DNA of 54,208 nucleotides, from assembly GCA_945878585.1 (NCBI GenBank), contig CAMDXQ010000004.1, forward strand, positions 1-54,208. Direction: 5' to 3'. The notes below the pieces were generated by a model. The model was not told where the DNA came from. It made no database searches and saw nothing but the letters and a program-made list of their open reading frames with translations. The stretch comes from Akkermansia muciniphila. GTDB lineage: Bacteria > Verrucomicrobiota > Verrucomicrobiia > Methylacidiphilales > Verrucolacustridaceae. A program made the translations under genes and the position numbers. Positions 17,294 through 25,196 of the stretch are shown here, in pieces. The number at the start of each line of letters is the position of its first letter. The stretch's first letter is position 1.

Positions 17294-19083
17294 TTCCTTC
17301 CCCACATTCCACCCTTCCAGCGACCTCTCTTTACCAATTCAACCGGTTTAGCCGCCTTTTCTAACCTGGGCATGGGCTGGCGTAGGTTGTACATCAACTG
17401 TCCGATGGAGAGAAAGTTTTGCACTGTCCAGTACAACGATAACGCGGAACTGAAATTATAGCAAAACACCAACATGATGATCGGCATCAATTTCATCATC
17501 TTTGCGCCGGGATTATCCACCCCTTGCGGTTGGGGCGTGAGATGCATGCTCCAAACCATCGCCGCCGTCATAATCAAGGGCATGGGGTTAATCGGAATTC
17601 CCAACCCGGGCAGATACCCGATGGTGTCCGGTCGCGACAAATCATGGATCCATAAGAACGCTTGGCCCCGCAACTCTACCGAGCTGAGTAGCATGTAGTA
17701 AAATCCCAGAAATACGGGCATCTGAATCAGCATGGGAAGACAACCTCCCAATGGATTCACCCCGTAGTCCCGATAAAGCTTCATCATCTCAGTGTTCAAT
17801 TTTGTAGGGTCCTCTTTGAACTTTTCCTGAATTTCTTTCAACTTCGGCGCCAAGATCTGCATTTTCTTCATGCTCTGGTTCGCCTTCGCCTGCGGAACCC
17901 AGAGAATGGCTTTCAACAAAATCGTCAGGATCACGATCGACCAACCATAATTCCCCACTCCCTTCTCGATCGTGTTCATGACCACCAAGAGGGGCCGGCT
18001 CACAATCCCCATCCAGCCAAACTCCATCACCTTGTCCTCATCGTGCGCCAACCTTCGCAACCTCCAGTCCTCCTTAGGGCCGGCATACAACCCGAACGTG
18101 CGCACATTTTTCCCACCCGCGACCAAATCGAATCCTGCCAATTTCATCCAGGTTTCCACCGCTGCCACCGCCCCGCCACCATCCCTCATTTTTTCGCCAC
18201 GCAACTCCACTTTGCGCGCCTCAGCCCCGCTTGCCGGTGTCTCCTGAGGCGTTAGAACCACCGCGAAAAACTGGCTTTTTGCCGCCACCCATTTCACTGA
18301 CCGATCCTCTCGGCTCGACACCAACTCCTTCCCTTTTTGTGGAAAGAGAAACAAGAATCTCGAATCGTTAAATTCGGGCAGGTTGTGGGTCGTATACGTT
18401 CCGTCCGTTGTGAACCAACCAGTCCCCACATACGCCTCCTCTTCCGACCGGAGATGAACCGGTGCCCCGACCCCGGCAGACAATGCATACGCCGGCATCG
18501 CCAAAGGAACCCCACCGCGATTTTCCACCTCCTGAACAAAGCTTAGATCATACTCCCCCGTCAGTCGGAACGTCCGACGAATCCGGACCTCCCCCCCCAC
18601 TTGGGCGGGCGCACTCAAGATCACCTCCTGCTCATCCGCTTTCTCAATACTCCAAATCAATCCCTCGCCAGGAGGCGTCCACCCCCGCAATTCAAAAATC
18701 GCATCGGGAGATCCTAAATTCAGCCGTACTTTGCCCTCCTTGCCCTCCCCTTCCGCCCCGTGCTCGACCAGCTCCATTTCCCGGATTCCCCCGCCCCATG
18801 TTGTCAAAATCACACGCAATGTTTTGTTCGACAAAATAGCTGTTTCCTCAGCACCCTTCCGAGTCACCGATCCGGGCGCCAAACTCTCCTTCGGAGTCAG
18901 AATGGGAACAGATGTTGAGGGACTCTTCTCTTCTGTTGGATTCGGCACTGTCTCTCCCGAAGCTGCTTTCTTCAGAGGCGATGGAGGATAATAGTGCGCA
19001 ACAATCTTCGGATAGAGCAGGAGAAGTCCAAAACAGATCGCAGCCGCGATCCAAGATTTTCGATCCATTCCGCCCTTCTTCAT
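17290..19083 (-). CDS. yidC: Membrane protein insertase YidC
   Basis: Inserts and folds inner-membrane proteins alone or with Sec. 597 residues: one N-terminal helix ([16 protein letters not shown]), a large periplasmic P1 domain (about 55-340) as in Gram-negative YidC, then the conserved five-helix core from about 355 with the [18 protein letters not shown] segment, a cytoplasmic hairpin rich in K/M ([20 protein letters not shown]) and the final helices. ATG at 19083 has AAGGAG five bases upstream and overlaps the yidD stop as ATGA. A second ATG five codons on (MDRKSW) is less likely. Confidence 0.96.
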   Translation of the reverse strand: MKKGGMDRKSWIAAAICFGLLLLYPKIVAHYYPPSPLKKAASGETVPNPTEEKSPSTSVPILTPKESLAPGSVTRKGAEETAILSNKTLRVILTTWGGGIREMELVEHGAEGEGKEGKVRLNLGSPDAIFELRGWTPPGEGLIWSIEKADEQEVILSAPAQVGGEVRIRRTFRLTGEYDLSFVQEVENRGGVPLAMPAYALSAGVGAPVHLRSEEEAYVGTGWFTTDGTYTTHNLPEFNDSRFLFLFPQKGKELVSSREDRSVKWVAAKSQFFAVVLTPQETPASGAEARKVELRGEKMRDGGGAVAAVETWMKLAGFDLVAGGKNVRTFGLYAGPKEDWRLRRLAHDEDKVMEFGWMGIVSRPLLVVMNTIEKGVGNYGWSIVILTILLKAILWVPQAKANQSMKKMQILAPKLKEIQEKFKEDPTKLNTEMMKLYRDYGVNPLGGCLPMLIQMPVFLGFYYMLLSSVELRGQAFLWIHDLSRPDTIGYLPGLGIPINPMPLIMTAAMVWSMHLTPQPQGVDNPGAKMMKLMPIIMLVFCYNFSSALSLYWTVQNFLSIGQLMYNLRQPMPRLEKAAKPVELVKRGRWKGGMWGRK

Positions 19084-19316
19084 GAGATCTCCTTGACCGG
19101 ATCCCAACCCGAATTGCCCCATGGGTGACAACGCAAAATCCTTCGCACTGCGAGCGAACCACCACGGATCATTCCATGCCGATCAATTGCTTCTATGGCA
19201 TACTCCGAACAGGTCGGATGGAAACGACAACAGGGACCCGGACTTCCTAAAAGAGTCCGCCAGAAAAGAGCCAACCCTTGCTGGCAGCGAATGAGCCCAA
19301 CGCAAATACGCTTCAT
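19080..19316 (-). CDS. yidD: Membrane protein insertion efficiency factor YidD
   Basis: 78 residues. The family signature is complete: three cysteines in [12 protein letters not shown] with the neighbouring SPGP, and a second Cys/His patch in [17 protein letters not shown]. YidD helps YidC-dependent insertion by an unknown step and sits between rnpA and yidC in most bacteria. ATG at 19316 overlaps the rnpA stop as ATGA; an upstream ATG five codons earlier lies inside rnpA and is less plausible. Confidence 0.95.
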   Translation of the reverse strand: MKRICVGLIRCQQGLALFWRTLLGSPGPCCRFHPTCSEYAIEAIDRHGMIRGGSLAVRRILRCHPWGNSGWDPVKEIS

Positions 19317-19747
19317 CGCTCCCCCTCCCATAATCCCGCACGCTGGTATAAGCGGATCATTTCCTTCCGCAAAATCTCACCCCCTGCCTTTCCTGCCGAG
19401 GGTCTCGCAATCCATACTGAATCGGATCCTGGGGACACCTCCGACTGCAGATTCCTCCAGCCTTCCCGCACCCAACGCTTGATTCGGTTTCTCACCACCG
19501 CGATTCCACACGCCTTGGGTACGACGATCGCCATCCGGCGGTCCTTCCGGGCAAGCTTCCGCCAATTAAGTTTGAGTTGAGTTCCACTTTCACTGCCTCC
19601 TTCACGGCGGATGGCCAGAAATTCCGGCCGGCGACGAAGGATGCGCGCCCGAGGCAGGCGCCGATCACGCCCCGGTGTGGCGGGCGTAGTGGCGCTCCAC
19701 ACCTTTGGGCAGAAGGCGACGACGACCGCGCGCCCTACGACGCGCAA
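19313..19747 (-). CDS. rnpA: Ribonuclease P protein subunit, gene overlapping rpmH
   Basis: The protein part of RNase P, which matures tRNA 5' ends. The core begins [20 protein letters not shown] and holds the RNR signature as [15 protein letters not shown], the RNA-binding helix. No start codon is available between the rpmH stop (19665) and the conserved core, so initiation must be inside rpmH: TTG at 19747 (144 residues, 83-base overlap) or GTG at 19702 (129 residues, 38-base overlap with AAAGG immediately before it). I list the longer form; the shorter is equally possible. A comparable rpmH-rnpA overlap is known from Thermus. Confidence 0.93.
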   Translation of the reverse strand: MRVVGRAVVVAFCPKVWSATTPATPGRDRRLPRARILRRRPEFLAIRREGGSESGTQLKLNWRKLARKDRRMAIVVPKACGIAVVRNRIKRWVREGWRNLQSEVSPGSDSVWIARPSAGKAGGEILRKEMIRLYQRAGLWEGER

Positions 19748-19838
19748 TCAAAGCACGCCCTCCCTTGGTTTTCATGCGGGCCCGAAAGCCAAACTGGCGT
19801 TTCCGAGTGCGCTTGGAGGGGTTGTAAGTCGGTTTCAT
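19665..19838 (-). CDS. rpmH: Ribosomal protein bL34
   Basis: [20 protein letters not shown] and the following basic [17 protein letters not shown] are the bL34 pattern almost residue for residue. The product has 57 residues, about a dozen longer than the usual 44-46, because of a tail ending [11 protein letters not shown] that is encoded where rnpA begins. It is the first gene of the rpmH-rnpA-yidD-yidC-jag series. In many bacteria this set borders dnaA and the origin; dnaA is not here, and a class V aminotransferase stands upstream instead. Confidence 0.97.
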   Translation of the reverse strand: MKPTYNPSKRTRKRQFGFRARMKTKGGRALIARRRARGRRRLLPKGVERHYARHTGA

Positions 19839-19886
19839 TGCAGAAGATGAGTAAGGTGGAAATCGTGCCGAGGAAAGGGCTCCGAG

Positions 19887-21107
19887 TCAATCCGCTCTTC
19901 CCAAAACTTTTAGAAATTCATCCACCTCCTCGACCGTATTCGAGATGTGGGGAGAAACCCGCAGAAGCATCGTTCCCTCATGCTCTCTTCTCCAAGAGAC
20001 CCGAATCTCCGCCGCCTCCATCTTTTTAGCCAAATCCCCCCACCCCCCCTTCGGTTCTTGGAAACTTGTAATCGCCCGCGCCCCTTCCCCCTTTCCATAA
20101 ATCACAAATCCCCTCGCCCGCCCCCCCTCCCGGATCCGACCTGCCAGATCCAAAACGTGGGCCATAACTTCAGACCGACCCAATCCTTCCAGCAGCTCCA
20201 ACGACGCTCGCATTCCCTCGATTCCAGGGAGATTCAAACTACCCGGCTCATATCTTCTTCCTCCCTCCTCCAACACCATCTTCGGCTGAGCCAAAAAATC
20301 AGGACTCACGACGTTCCAAGAACCCAATAGCGGGGGCGCCATCTGATCCCACACCCTCCGCCGCACCATAAAAACTCCTGCCCCCACCGGTCCCAACATC
20401 CACTTGTGGGCATCTGCCGCCAAAAAGTCCGCCTCCGCCCACTCGGTGGGCAGGACCCCTAAAGTCTGAATCCCGTCCAGACACAGCAAAATCTTCCTAG
20501 CTCTTAACTCAGGTCCAATCACGGAAAGCTCCGGAGTAAGACCGCTTAAATAGTGTGCGGTCGCAAGGCTCACCAATTTCGTTTTGGCTGTAATTTTTGG
20601 GGAAATCGTCGCCCAGCGAATCTCCTCCCCCGCTTTTCGCTCTAGGGGAACCGGTCGCACCCCCCGCCTCACTAGATCCATCCAGGGGTAAACGTTTGCC
20701 GGGTAATCCAGCGGGTCATAAATCACCTCGTCCCCCGGTTTCCAATCCAACCCCAAAGCCACCAGGCCCAACCCCAACGCCGTTGGCCCCAATAACGATA
20801 CCTCATCCCAATCGCAGCCAAGGAAACGCCCCGCCACTTCCCTTGTCTTTCGTACTCCCCGCCACACCTCCTCCCCCTCCTGCCGCCCAGCGACGGCATT
20901 GGCCGTCCAGGCATCCATTGCCTCTCGAGCTGGCCCACTAATCGGAGCCACCGCCGCATGAGCTAAAAAAATTCCCTTCTGGGTCACCGGGAAAAGCCGC
21001 GCCCGCTCCCCTGCTCCGCCCAAACTCGGGCTCGGGGTCGTCCCGCCCTCCTTCTTCAGTCGCTCAACTCCACATTCCAGTACGCCAAATCCAAAAAGTG
21101 CCGCCAA
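19887..21107 (-). CDS. Class V aminotransferase (cysteine desulfurase-like fold)
   Basis: A PLP-dependent enzyme of fold type I. FLAHAAVAPISGPAREAM opens the domain, GDEVIYDPLDYPANVYPW is the substrate-side loop, LDGIQTLG carries the cofactor-binding aspartate, and ADAHKWMLGP (lysine at about 236) holds PLP. The active-site cysteine loop of SufS/IscS is not evident, so it is not clearly a desulfurase; isopenicillin-epimerase-like or other class V activities fit as well. The listed start overlaps the HNH gene by 52 bases. AAGGAGG lies just after the HNH stop, so a GTG or TTG further in is possible and the first 20-35 residues are doubtful. Confidence 0.85.
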   Translation of the reverse strand: MAALFGFGVLECGVERLKKEGGTTPSPSLGGAGERARLFPVTQKGIFLAHAAVAPISGPAREAMDAWTANAVAGRQEGEEVWRGVRKTREVAGRFLGCDWDEVSLLGPTALGLGLVALGLDWKPGDEVIYDPLDYPANVYPWMDLVRRGVRPVPLERKAGEEIRWATISPKITAKTKLVSLATAHYLSGLTPELSVIGPELRARKILLCLDGIQTLGVLPTEWAEADFLAADAHKWMLGPVGAGVFMVRRRVWDQMAPPLLGSWNVVSPDFLAQPKMVLEEGGRRYEPGSLNLPGIEGMRASLELLEGLGRSEVMAHVLDLAGRIREGGRARGFVIYGKGEGARAITSFQEPKGGWGDLAKKMEAAEIRVSWRREHEGTMLLRVSPHISNTVEEVDEFLKVLGRAD

Positions 21108-21670
21108 GTTTCAGGCCCGTTTCGGGAAATTTGGACGTTCAGGAACGTCCTCAACTTCGGCCTCTTCGGCTTGCGAATCAGCTTCATCGAGGCCTGCGGT
21201 GGACGCCGATTCCCTTTCCGCGTGTTGCACGGGATACAGGAACAGACCACATTTTCCCACGTCGTCGTACCGCCGTGATCCCGCGGAATGACGTGGTCCA
21301 GATTCAGGTCGCGCCGATCCTTCACCTCTCCACAATACTGGCAGGTGTAGGAATCGCGCTCGAAGATGTTCTGCCGCGTCAGCTTGACCTCTTTTTTAGG
21401 AATCCGATCGAACAGCATCAGAACAATCACCCGGGGAATTCGAATCCGAAAACTAATCGTCCGAACCGCATCCTCTCCCTCGTAGTCCTGACTCAGCTCC
21501 CGCCAACGGTGAAAATCAAACGTTCGAAAATCATCCCCCGCTCCGTTCCCTTCCACCACCTGCGCATGCCCCATGTAAAGCAGGGTAAACGCCCTTCGCA
21601 CGGAACAGATGTGGACCGCCTGCCAGAAGCGATTCAGCACCAAAACCCCTTGAGGGATGGCCAGATCCAT
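21056..21670 (-). CDS. HNH endonuclease-domain protein
   Basis: The protein begins MDLAIPQGVLVLNRFWQAVHICSV when ATG at 21670 is used (204 residues); a GTG at 21721 would add 17 residues of unlike sequence. The C-terminal half is an HNH nuclease: CQYCGEVKDRRDLNLDHVIPRDHGG with the first Cys pair and the D-H of the active site, then CSCIPCN with the second pair and the final asparagine. Free-standing HNH proteins of this exact architecture (LVLNRxWQAxxxCxxRRA plus HNH) are widespread in several phyla and lie outside mobile elements; their role is unknown. No restriction or phage genes are nearby. Confidence 0.88.
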   Translation of the reverse strand: MDLAIPQGVLVLNRFWQAVHICSVRRAFTLLYMGHAQVVEGNGAGDDFRTFDFHRWRELSQDYEGEDAVRTISFRIRIPRVIVLMLFDRIPKKEVKLTRQNIFERDSYTCQYCGEVKDRRDLNLDHVIPRDHGGTTTWENVVCSCIPCNTRKGNRRPPQASMKLIRKPKRPKLRTFLNVQISRNGPETWRHFLDLAYWNVELSD

Positions 21671-21677
21671 ATCCCTA

Positions 21678-21705
21678 TCTTTAGACGGAGAAAAGTTATC
21701 GTCAA
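21678..21705 (-). promoter_or_regulatory. Candidate promoter in front of the HNH gene
   Basis: On the - strand TTGACG (21705-21700) and TAAAGA (21683-21678) are 16 bases apart and stand eight bases before ATG at 21670. If real, it supports the shorter HNH start and a nearly leaderless mRNA. The -10 box is weak. Confidence 0.35.
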
Positions 21706-21764
21706 CGGGGCTGATTTTCACTTGCCCCGATTGGCTTTTCGTCGCCTAATTCACTTCCCTATTC

Positions 21765-23516
21765 ATGAAGCTCTTTCAATGGATTGCTCTTTTCGGTTGC
21801 CTTGCATGGGCAACTCCTGCCCAAGTCCACTCTGCGGCATCCCCCCAAGACGATTATCTCCAGATCTACGTGATGATCCAAGAGGGGGATAAACTCACTC
21901 AGGAAGGCCAAAAATCCCAAGGTCGTGAAAAGTATGAAACGGCCATCCAACGTCTTGAGAAACTGAAAAACGAAAATCCAGAATGGGAACCCACCATCGT
22001 CAAGTATCGGATCAAGTACCTGACGGAGAAATTAGAATCCCTTAAATCCGCCAAAGACTCCGCCCCCGCATCCAAACCTACCCCCGCCCCAGTCCCAACT
22101 GCTTCCCCGCCCACCACCACCGAAAAACCAGCCCCTTCCGAGCCGAAAGCGGAAATACCAGCCCCTTCTGCCCCCTCACCTACTACTACTTCCTCCCCCT
22201 CTGTTGCCACGGATGACCCCTCTGCCCTTCGACAGAAGATCATCAACCTTTCCGGCGAACTCGAATCCGCCCGGACAGAACTTCGCCAAGCCAAGAGCGA
22301 ACTCGACACAGCCGTCGCAGAGAAAAAACAGCTTCAAGAGAAACTTTCCGCTGCCCCAGCTCCCGACGCGAATCTTGCCAAGCTCCAGGAAGAAAATAAC
22401 GCGTTGCGTGGGAAGCTAACCGCCGCTGAAGAATCCTTGAAAAAAGCTGCCGGCGGGGAATTGGCCGGCGAAATGACCTCCCTGCGGGGACAAGTGGATC
22501 AGCTGGAAAAAAAGCTGGCTGAGGCCAATGGAAAATCGGCCGAGCTGGCCCGGGCCAACGAAGAATACAAAACGAAGATTGCCAGCCTTACTGCCCAGCT
22601 TCAGCAAGCCGGCACTTCCGGAAAATCCGACTCCACCTTGGCGAAGGAAAATGGAATGCTTCGCTCGATCCTGGATCGTCAGCTCAAGGAGCAGGCCCGC
22701 CGCGAAGCCGCCCGACGCCTCGTGCTGGATGAATTCAAAAATCTGGCCGTTTCCACCGATGCCCTCAAAACCCAGTTGGAAGTCCTCAGCTCGCCTCTCG
22801 TATCTCTGACTGATGAAGAGCAGGGCATGCTCAAATTCTCTGCCCCCACCCTCGTCGCTCCCGAGCCCGCCGCAGCATCCGCTCCCGCCGCGACCCCCAC
22901 CCTCTCCAGTGCAGCTGAAAAGCCGACCAGCCCAGAAACGTTCTCGGAAAAACCCCGCATCCCGGATGAATTCAAGGATACGGCAGCCCAGGCAACCTCC
23001 TTTTACAATGAAAAGAAGTTCGACGAAGCTGCTGCCGCCTACGAAAAGATCCTCGCGAAGTACCCCCAATCGATTTACGCCCTTTCCAATCTGGGAGTCG
23101 TCCGCTTTCAACAGCAGAAATATCCCGAAGCTGAGAAGGCGCTGCGCGAAGCAATCCGTGTTGCTCCCAACGATGCGTTCTCCCACTCCGTTCTCGGTAT
23201 TGCTTTGGTCCAACAAGAGAAATATGACGATGCCATCCAAATCTTGAGCCGCGCAGTCGCACTCGACCCAGCCGATGCCAAGACAAGAAACTACCTGGGC
23301 ATCTCAAGCTCTCGTAAAGGTCTGCAGGAAGCGGCAGAACAGGAGTGCCGAAAAGCCATTGAGCTGGACGACGGATACGGCGATGCCCACTTCAACTTGG
23401 CCGTCATTTACGCCACCCAAACTCCCCCGGCGAAAGAATTGGCCAAGCGCCACTACACTCGAGCCTTGGAACTTGGTGTGCCCAAAGATGCAGAGCTCGA
23501 AAAGCTGATCAACTAG
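21765..23516 (+). CDS. Secreted coiled-coil and TPR protein
   Basis: 583 residues with a clear signal peptide (MKLFQWIALFGCLAWATPAQ). The order is a short helical repeat (30-90, QEGDKLTQEGQ), a proline/alanine-rich spacer with repeated PAPSEPK-like units (100-145), a long coiled coil (about 150-350, Leu/Glu/Lys heptads such as AKSELDTAVAEKKQLQEKL), a second Pro/Ala spacer, and four or more TPRs from about 400 to the end (YPQSIYALSNLGVVRFQQQKY, EKYDDAIQILSRAVALDP). It probably acts as a periplasmic scaffold. The mixed composition is common in Verrucomicrobia. It is divergent from the HNH gene and convergent with the kinase gene. Confidence 0.85.
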   Translation: MKLFQWIALFGCLAWATPAQVHSAASPQDDYLQIYVMIQEGDKLTQEGQKSQGREKYETAIQRLEKLKNENPEWEPTIVKYRIKYLTEKLESLKSAKDSAPASKPTPAPVPTASPPTTTEKPAPSEPKAEIPAPSAPSPTTTSSPSVATDDPSALRQKIINLSGELESARTELRQAKSELDTAVAEKKQLQEKLSAAPAPDANLAKLQEENNALRGKLTAAEESLKKAAGGELAGEMTSLRGQVDQLEKKLAEANGKSAELARANEEYKTKIASLTAQLQQAGTSGKSDSTLAKENGMLRSILDRQLKEQARREAARRLVLDEFKNLAVSTDALKTQLEVLSSPLVSLTDEEQGMLKFSAPTLVAPEPAAASAPAATPTLSSAAEKPTSPETFSEKPRIPDEFKDTAAQATSFYNEKKFDEAAAAYEKILAKYPQSIYALSNLGVVRFQQQKYPEAEKALREAIRVAPNDAFSHSVLGIALVQQEKYDDAIQILSRAVALDPADAKTRNYLGISSSRKGLQEAAEQECRKAIELDDGYGDAHFNLAVIYATQTPPAKELAKRHYTRALELGVPKDAELEKLIN

Positions 23517-23522
23517 CTCGGA

Positions 23523-25196
23523 TCAGATAACTTTCTCGTTGCTCCAGCCCGGAAGTCGCATCTCTACTCTCGTCCCCTTCCCTGCCTTCGACTGAATTCG
23601 TAGCGTCCCCCCGTGGGCTTCGACCGTCCGACGGACGAGAGCCATACCCAATCCGGTTCCCCCAGGACGCCTGGACAAAAAGGGTTCAAACAGACGATCT
23701 GCCACCTCCTTCTCCATTCCTTTGCCCGAATCCTCAACGGAAAAAACCACCTCATCAGCACGCTTCATCGCTGTCAATTTTAAGCATCCACCCTCCCCCA
23801 TCGCTTCCTGTGCATTGAGCACAAGGTTAAGAACCGCCTGCTCCAACTGAGAACGATCCCCCCGAATCCGAATCGTCTCCTTTTCCGGAAAATGCAGACT
23901 CAAACGAATTTTTGCTGCTGAGAGCTTGATCCGAACCAACAAGGCCACCTCTTCCATCACCTCCCGGGCATTCACCTCCCCCATCTGCGGATCAGCCGAG
24001 CGTGCCAGATTTAATACCCGATCAAGAATTCCATTCATCTGCCCCAATTTTATTTCAATCAACTGCAAATCGCGCCCTTGTTCCTCACTTGGTTGCAATC
24101 CGCGGATCGCCGTATGCCAAAGCATACGAATCACCGCCAACGGATTGCGCACCTCATGCGCCACCTCCGCCGCCAACATTCCCAAGGAGGAAAGTCGTTC
24201 GCGTTGGTGAAGCTCCTCTTCCGTCTGCCCCAACTTCACGGCCAACTTCGTCCGCTGCAGAGCCGCCGCTGCCAAACCCGCCAACCCCTCGAATAGTCGG
24301 GTTTCTGCGTCGGAAAACCGCCGCGCCTTTCTTGTCCCGACACACAGAATCCCCAAAGCCCCCCTCTTGTCCGCCAACGGAACCGCTAGAAATGAAAGAA
24401 TTCCCTCCCGTTTCATCAATTCAGCGTGGGGATCTTGCGGACTTTCTGAAATCTGACTCACCGACCACGGCTTCTGCCGCCGAACGACATATCCCAATGC
24501 CGTTTCCGCCGCCTCCAGTGGCGGTTGTGTCTGATATCTCTTCGAACCTCCCTGACAAACTTCGAGCCGCAAAGTCTGCGTCTTCGAATCAAATAAAAAG
24601 AGGGCCGCCAAATTCGCTCCACATAACCGCGCCGCTTCCCCTGTCACTTTTCCGAGAATCGCTGAGGATGTCTCCTCCGCACCAATCGCGGCTCCCACTC
24701 CCGCCAAAGCAGCGGACCTCTCCCCCTCCTCCTGAGTTCCGGCCACTCTCCAAGCCAATCTTAGCCAACCTGTTGCTTCCTTGGCCAAAGCCGCCAACTC
24801 CCGCTCTTGCCCCGCTTGAAAATAGTTTTTCTTCCGAGTTCCCACTGCGATCACGCCCAACAAACTTTCTCCCTCACTCATCGGTGCCGCCATCTCGCTC
24901 CCCCCTCTACCCAATCCCCCCGAAGTTTTACGCAAGTCCGCCCGCGCCGCCTCTCCCCGACTCGCCACCCAGCCCACCACTCCCTTTCCCAACCCCACCC
25001 GCTTGGAACGCCACTCCACACCCACCCCCACAGAAGAGTCCATTTCCAAATCTCCCAGATTTGGATTGAAGAGGTAAATCGCAGCCCGCTCCACACCAAA
25101 CCGCTTTTGCACGGCCCGTAAAACTTTTCGTACCAACCGATCCGACCCGCCGAGGTCACTTGGTTCAATCCCCAAAGAAGCTCCAGCCGGTTTCAT
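23523..25196 (-). CDS. Soluble GAF-domain sensor histidine kinase
   Basis: 557 residues without membrane helices. Two GAF-like domains (about 15-150 and 175-320) precede the dimerisation helix with the phospho-accepting histidine in VAHEVRNPLA near residue 343. The ATPase domain shows the N box (NLVLNAQEAM, about 455), DSGKGME and GGTGLGMALVRR near 510. It therefore senses a cytoplasmic signal. No response regulator gene is adjacent. It is the last gene of the mre-rng-glnD series, starting with an ATGA overlap on glnD, so a link to nitrogen status is possible but only from position. Confidence 0.9.
   Translation of the reverse strand: MKPAGASLGIEPSDLGGSDRLVRKVLRAVQKRFGVERAAIYLFNPNLGDLEMDSSVGVGVEWRSKRVGLGKGVVGWVASRGEAARADLRKTSGGLGRGGSEMAAPMSEGESLLGVIAVGTRKKNYFQAGQERELAALAKEATGWLRLAWRVAGTQEEGERSAALAGVGAAIGAEETSSAILGKVTGEAARLCGANLAALFLFDSKTQTLRLEVCQGGSKRYQTQPPLEAAETALGYVVRRQKPWSVSQISESPQDPHAELMKREGILSFLAVPLADKRGALGILCVGTRKARRFSDAETRLFEGLAGLAAAALQRTKLAVKLGQTEEELHQRERLSSLGMLAAEVAHEVRNPLAVIRMLWHTAIRGLQPSEEQGRDLQLIEIKLGQMNGILDRVLNLARSADPQMGEVNAREVMEEVALLVRIKLSAAKIRLSLHFPEKETIRIRGDRSQLEQAVLNLVLNAQEAMGEGGCLKLTAMKRADEVVFSVEDSGKGMEKEVADRLFEPFLSRRPGGTGLGMALVRRTVEAHGGTLRIQSKAGKGTRVEMRLPGWSNEKVI

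Noticed and set aside
19839-19886. Origin of replication or dnaA boxes upstream of rpmH
   Set aside because: The gap has only 48 bases, no TTATCCACA-like box and no skew change; the expected dnaA is not there.
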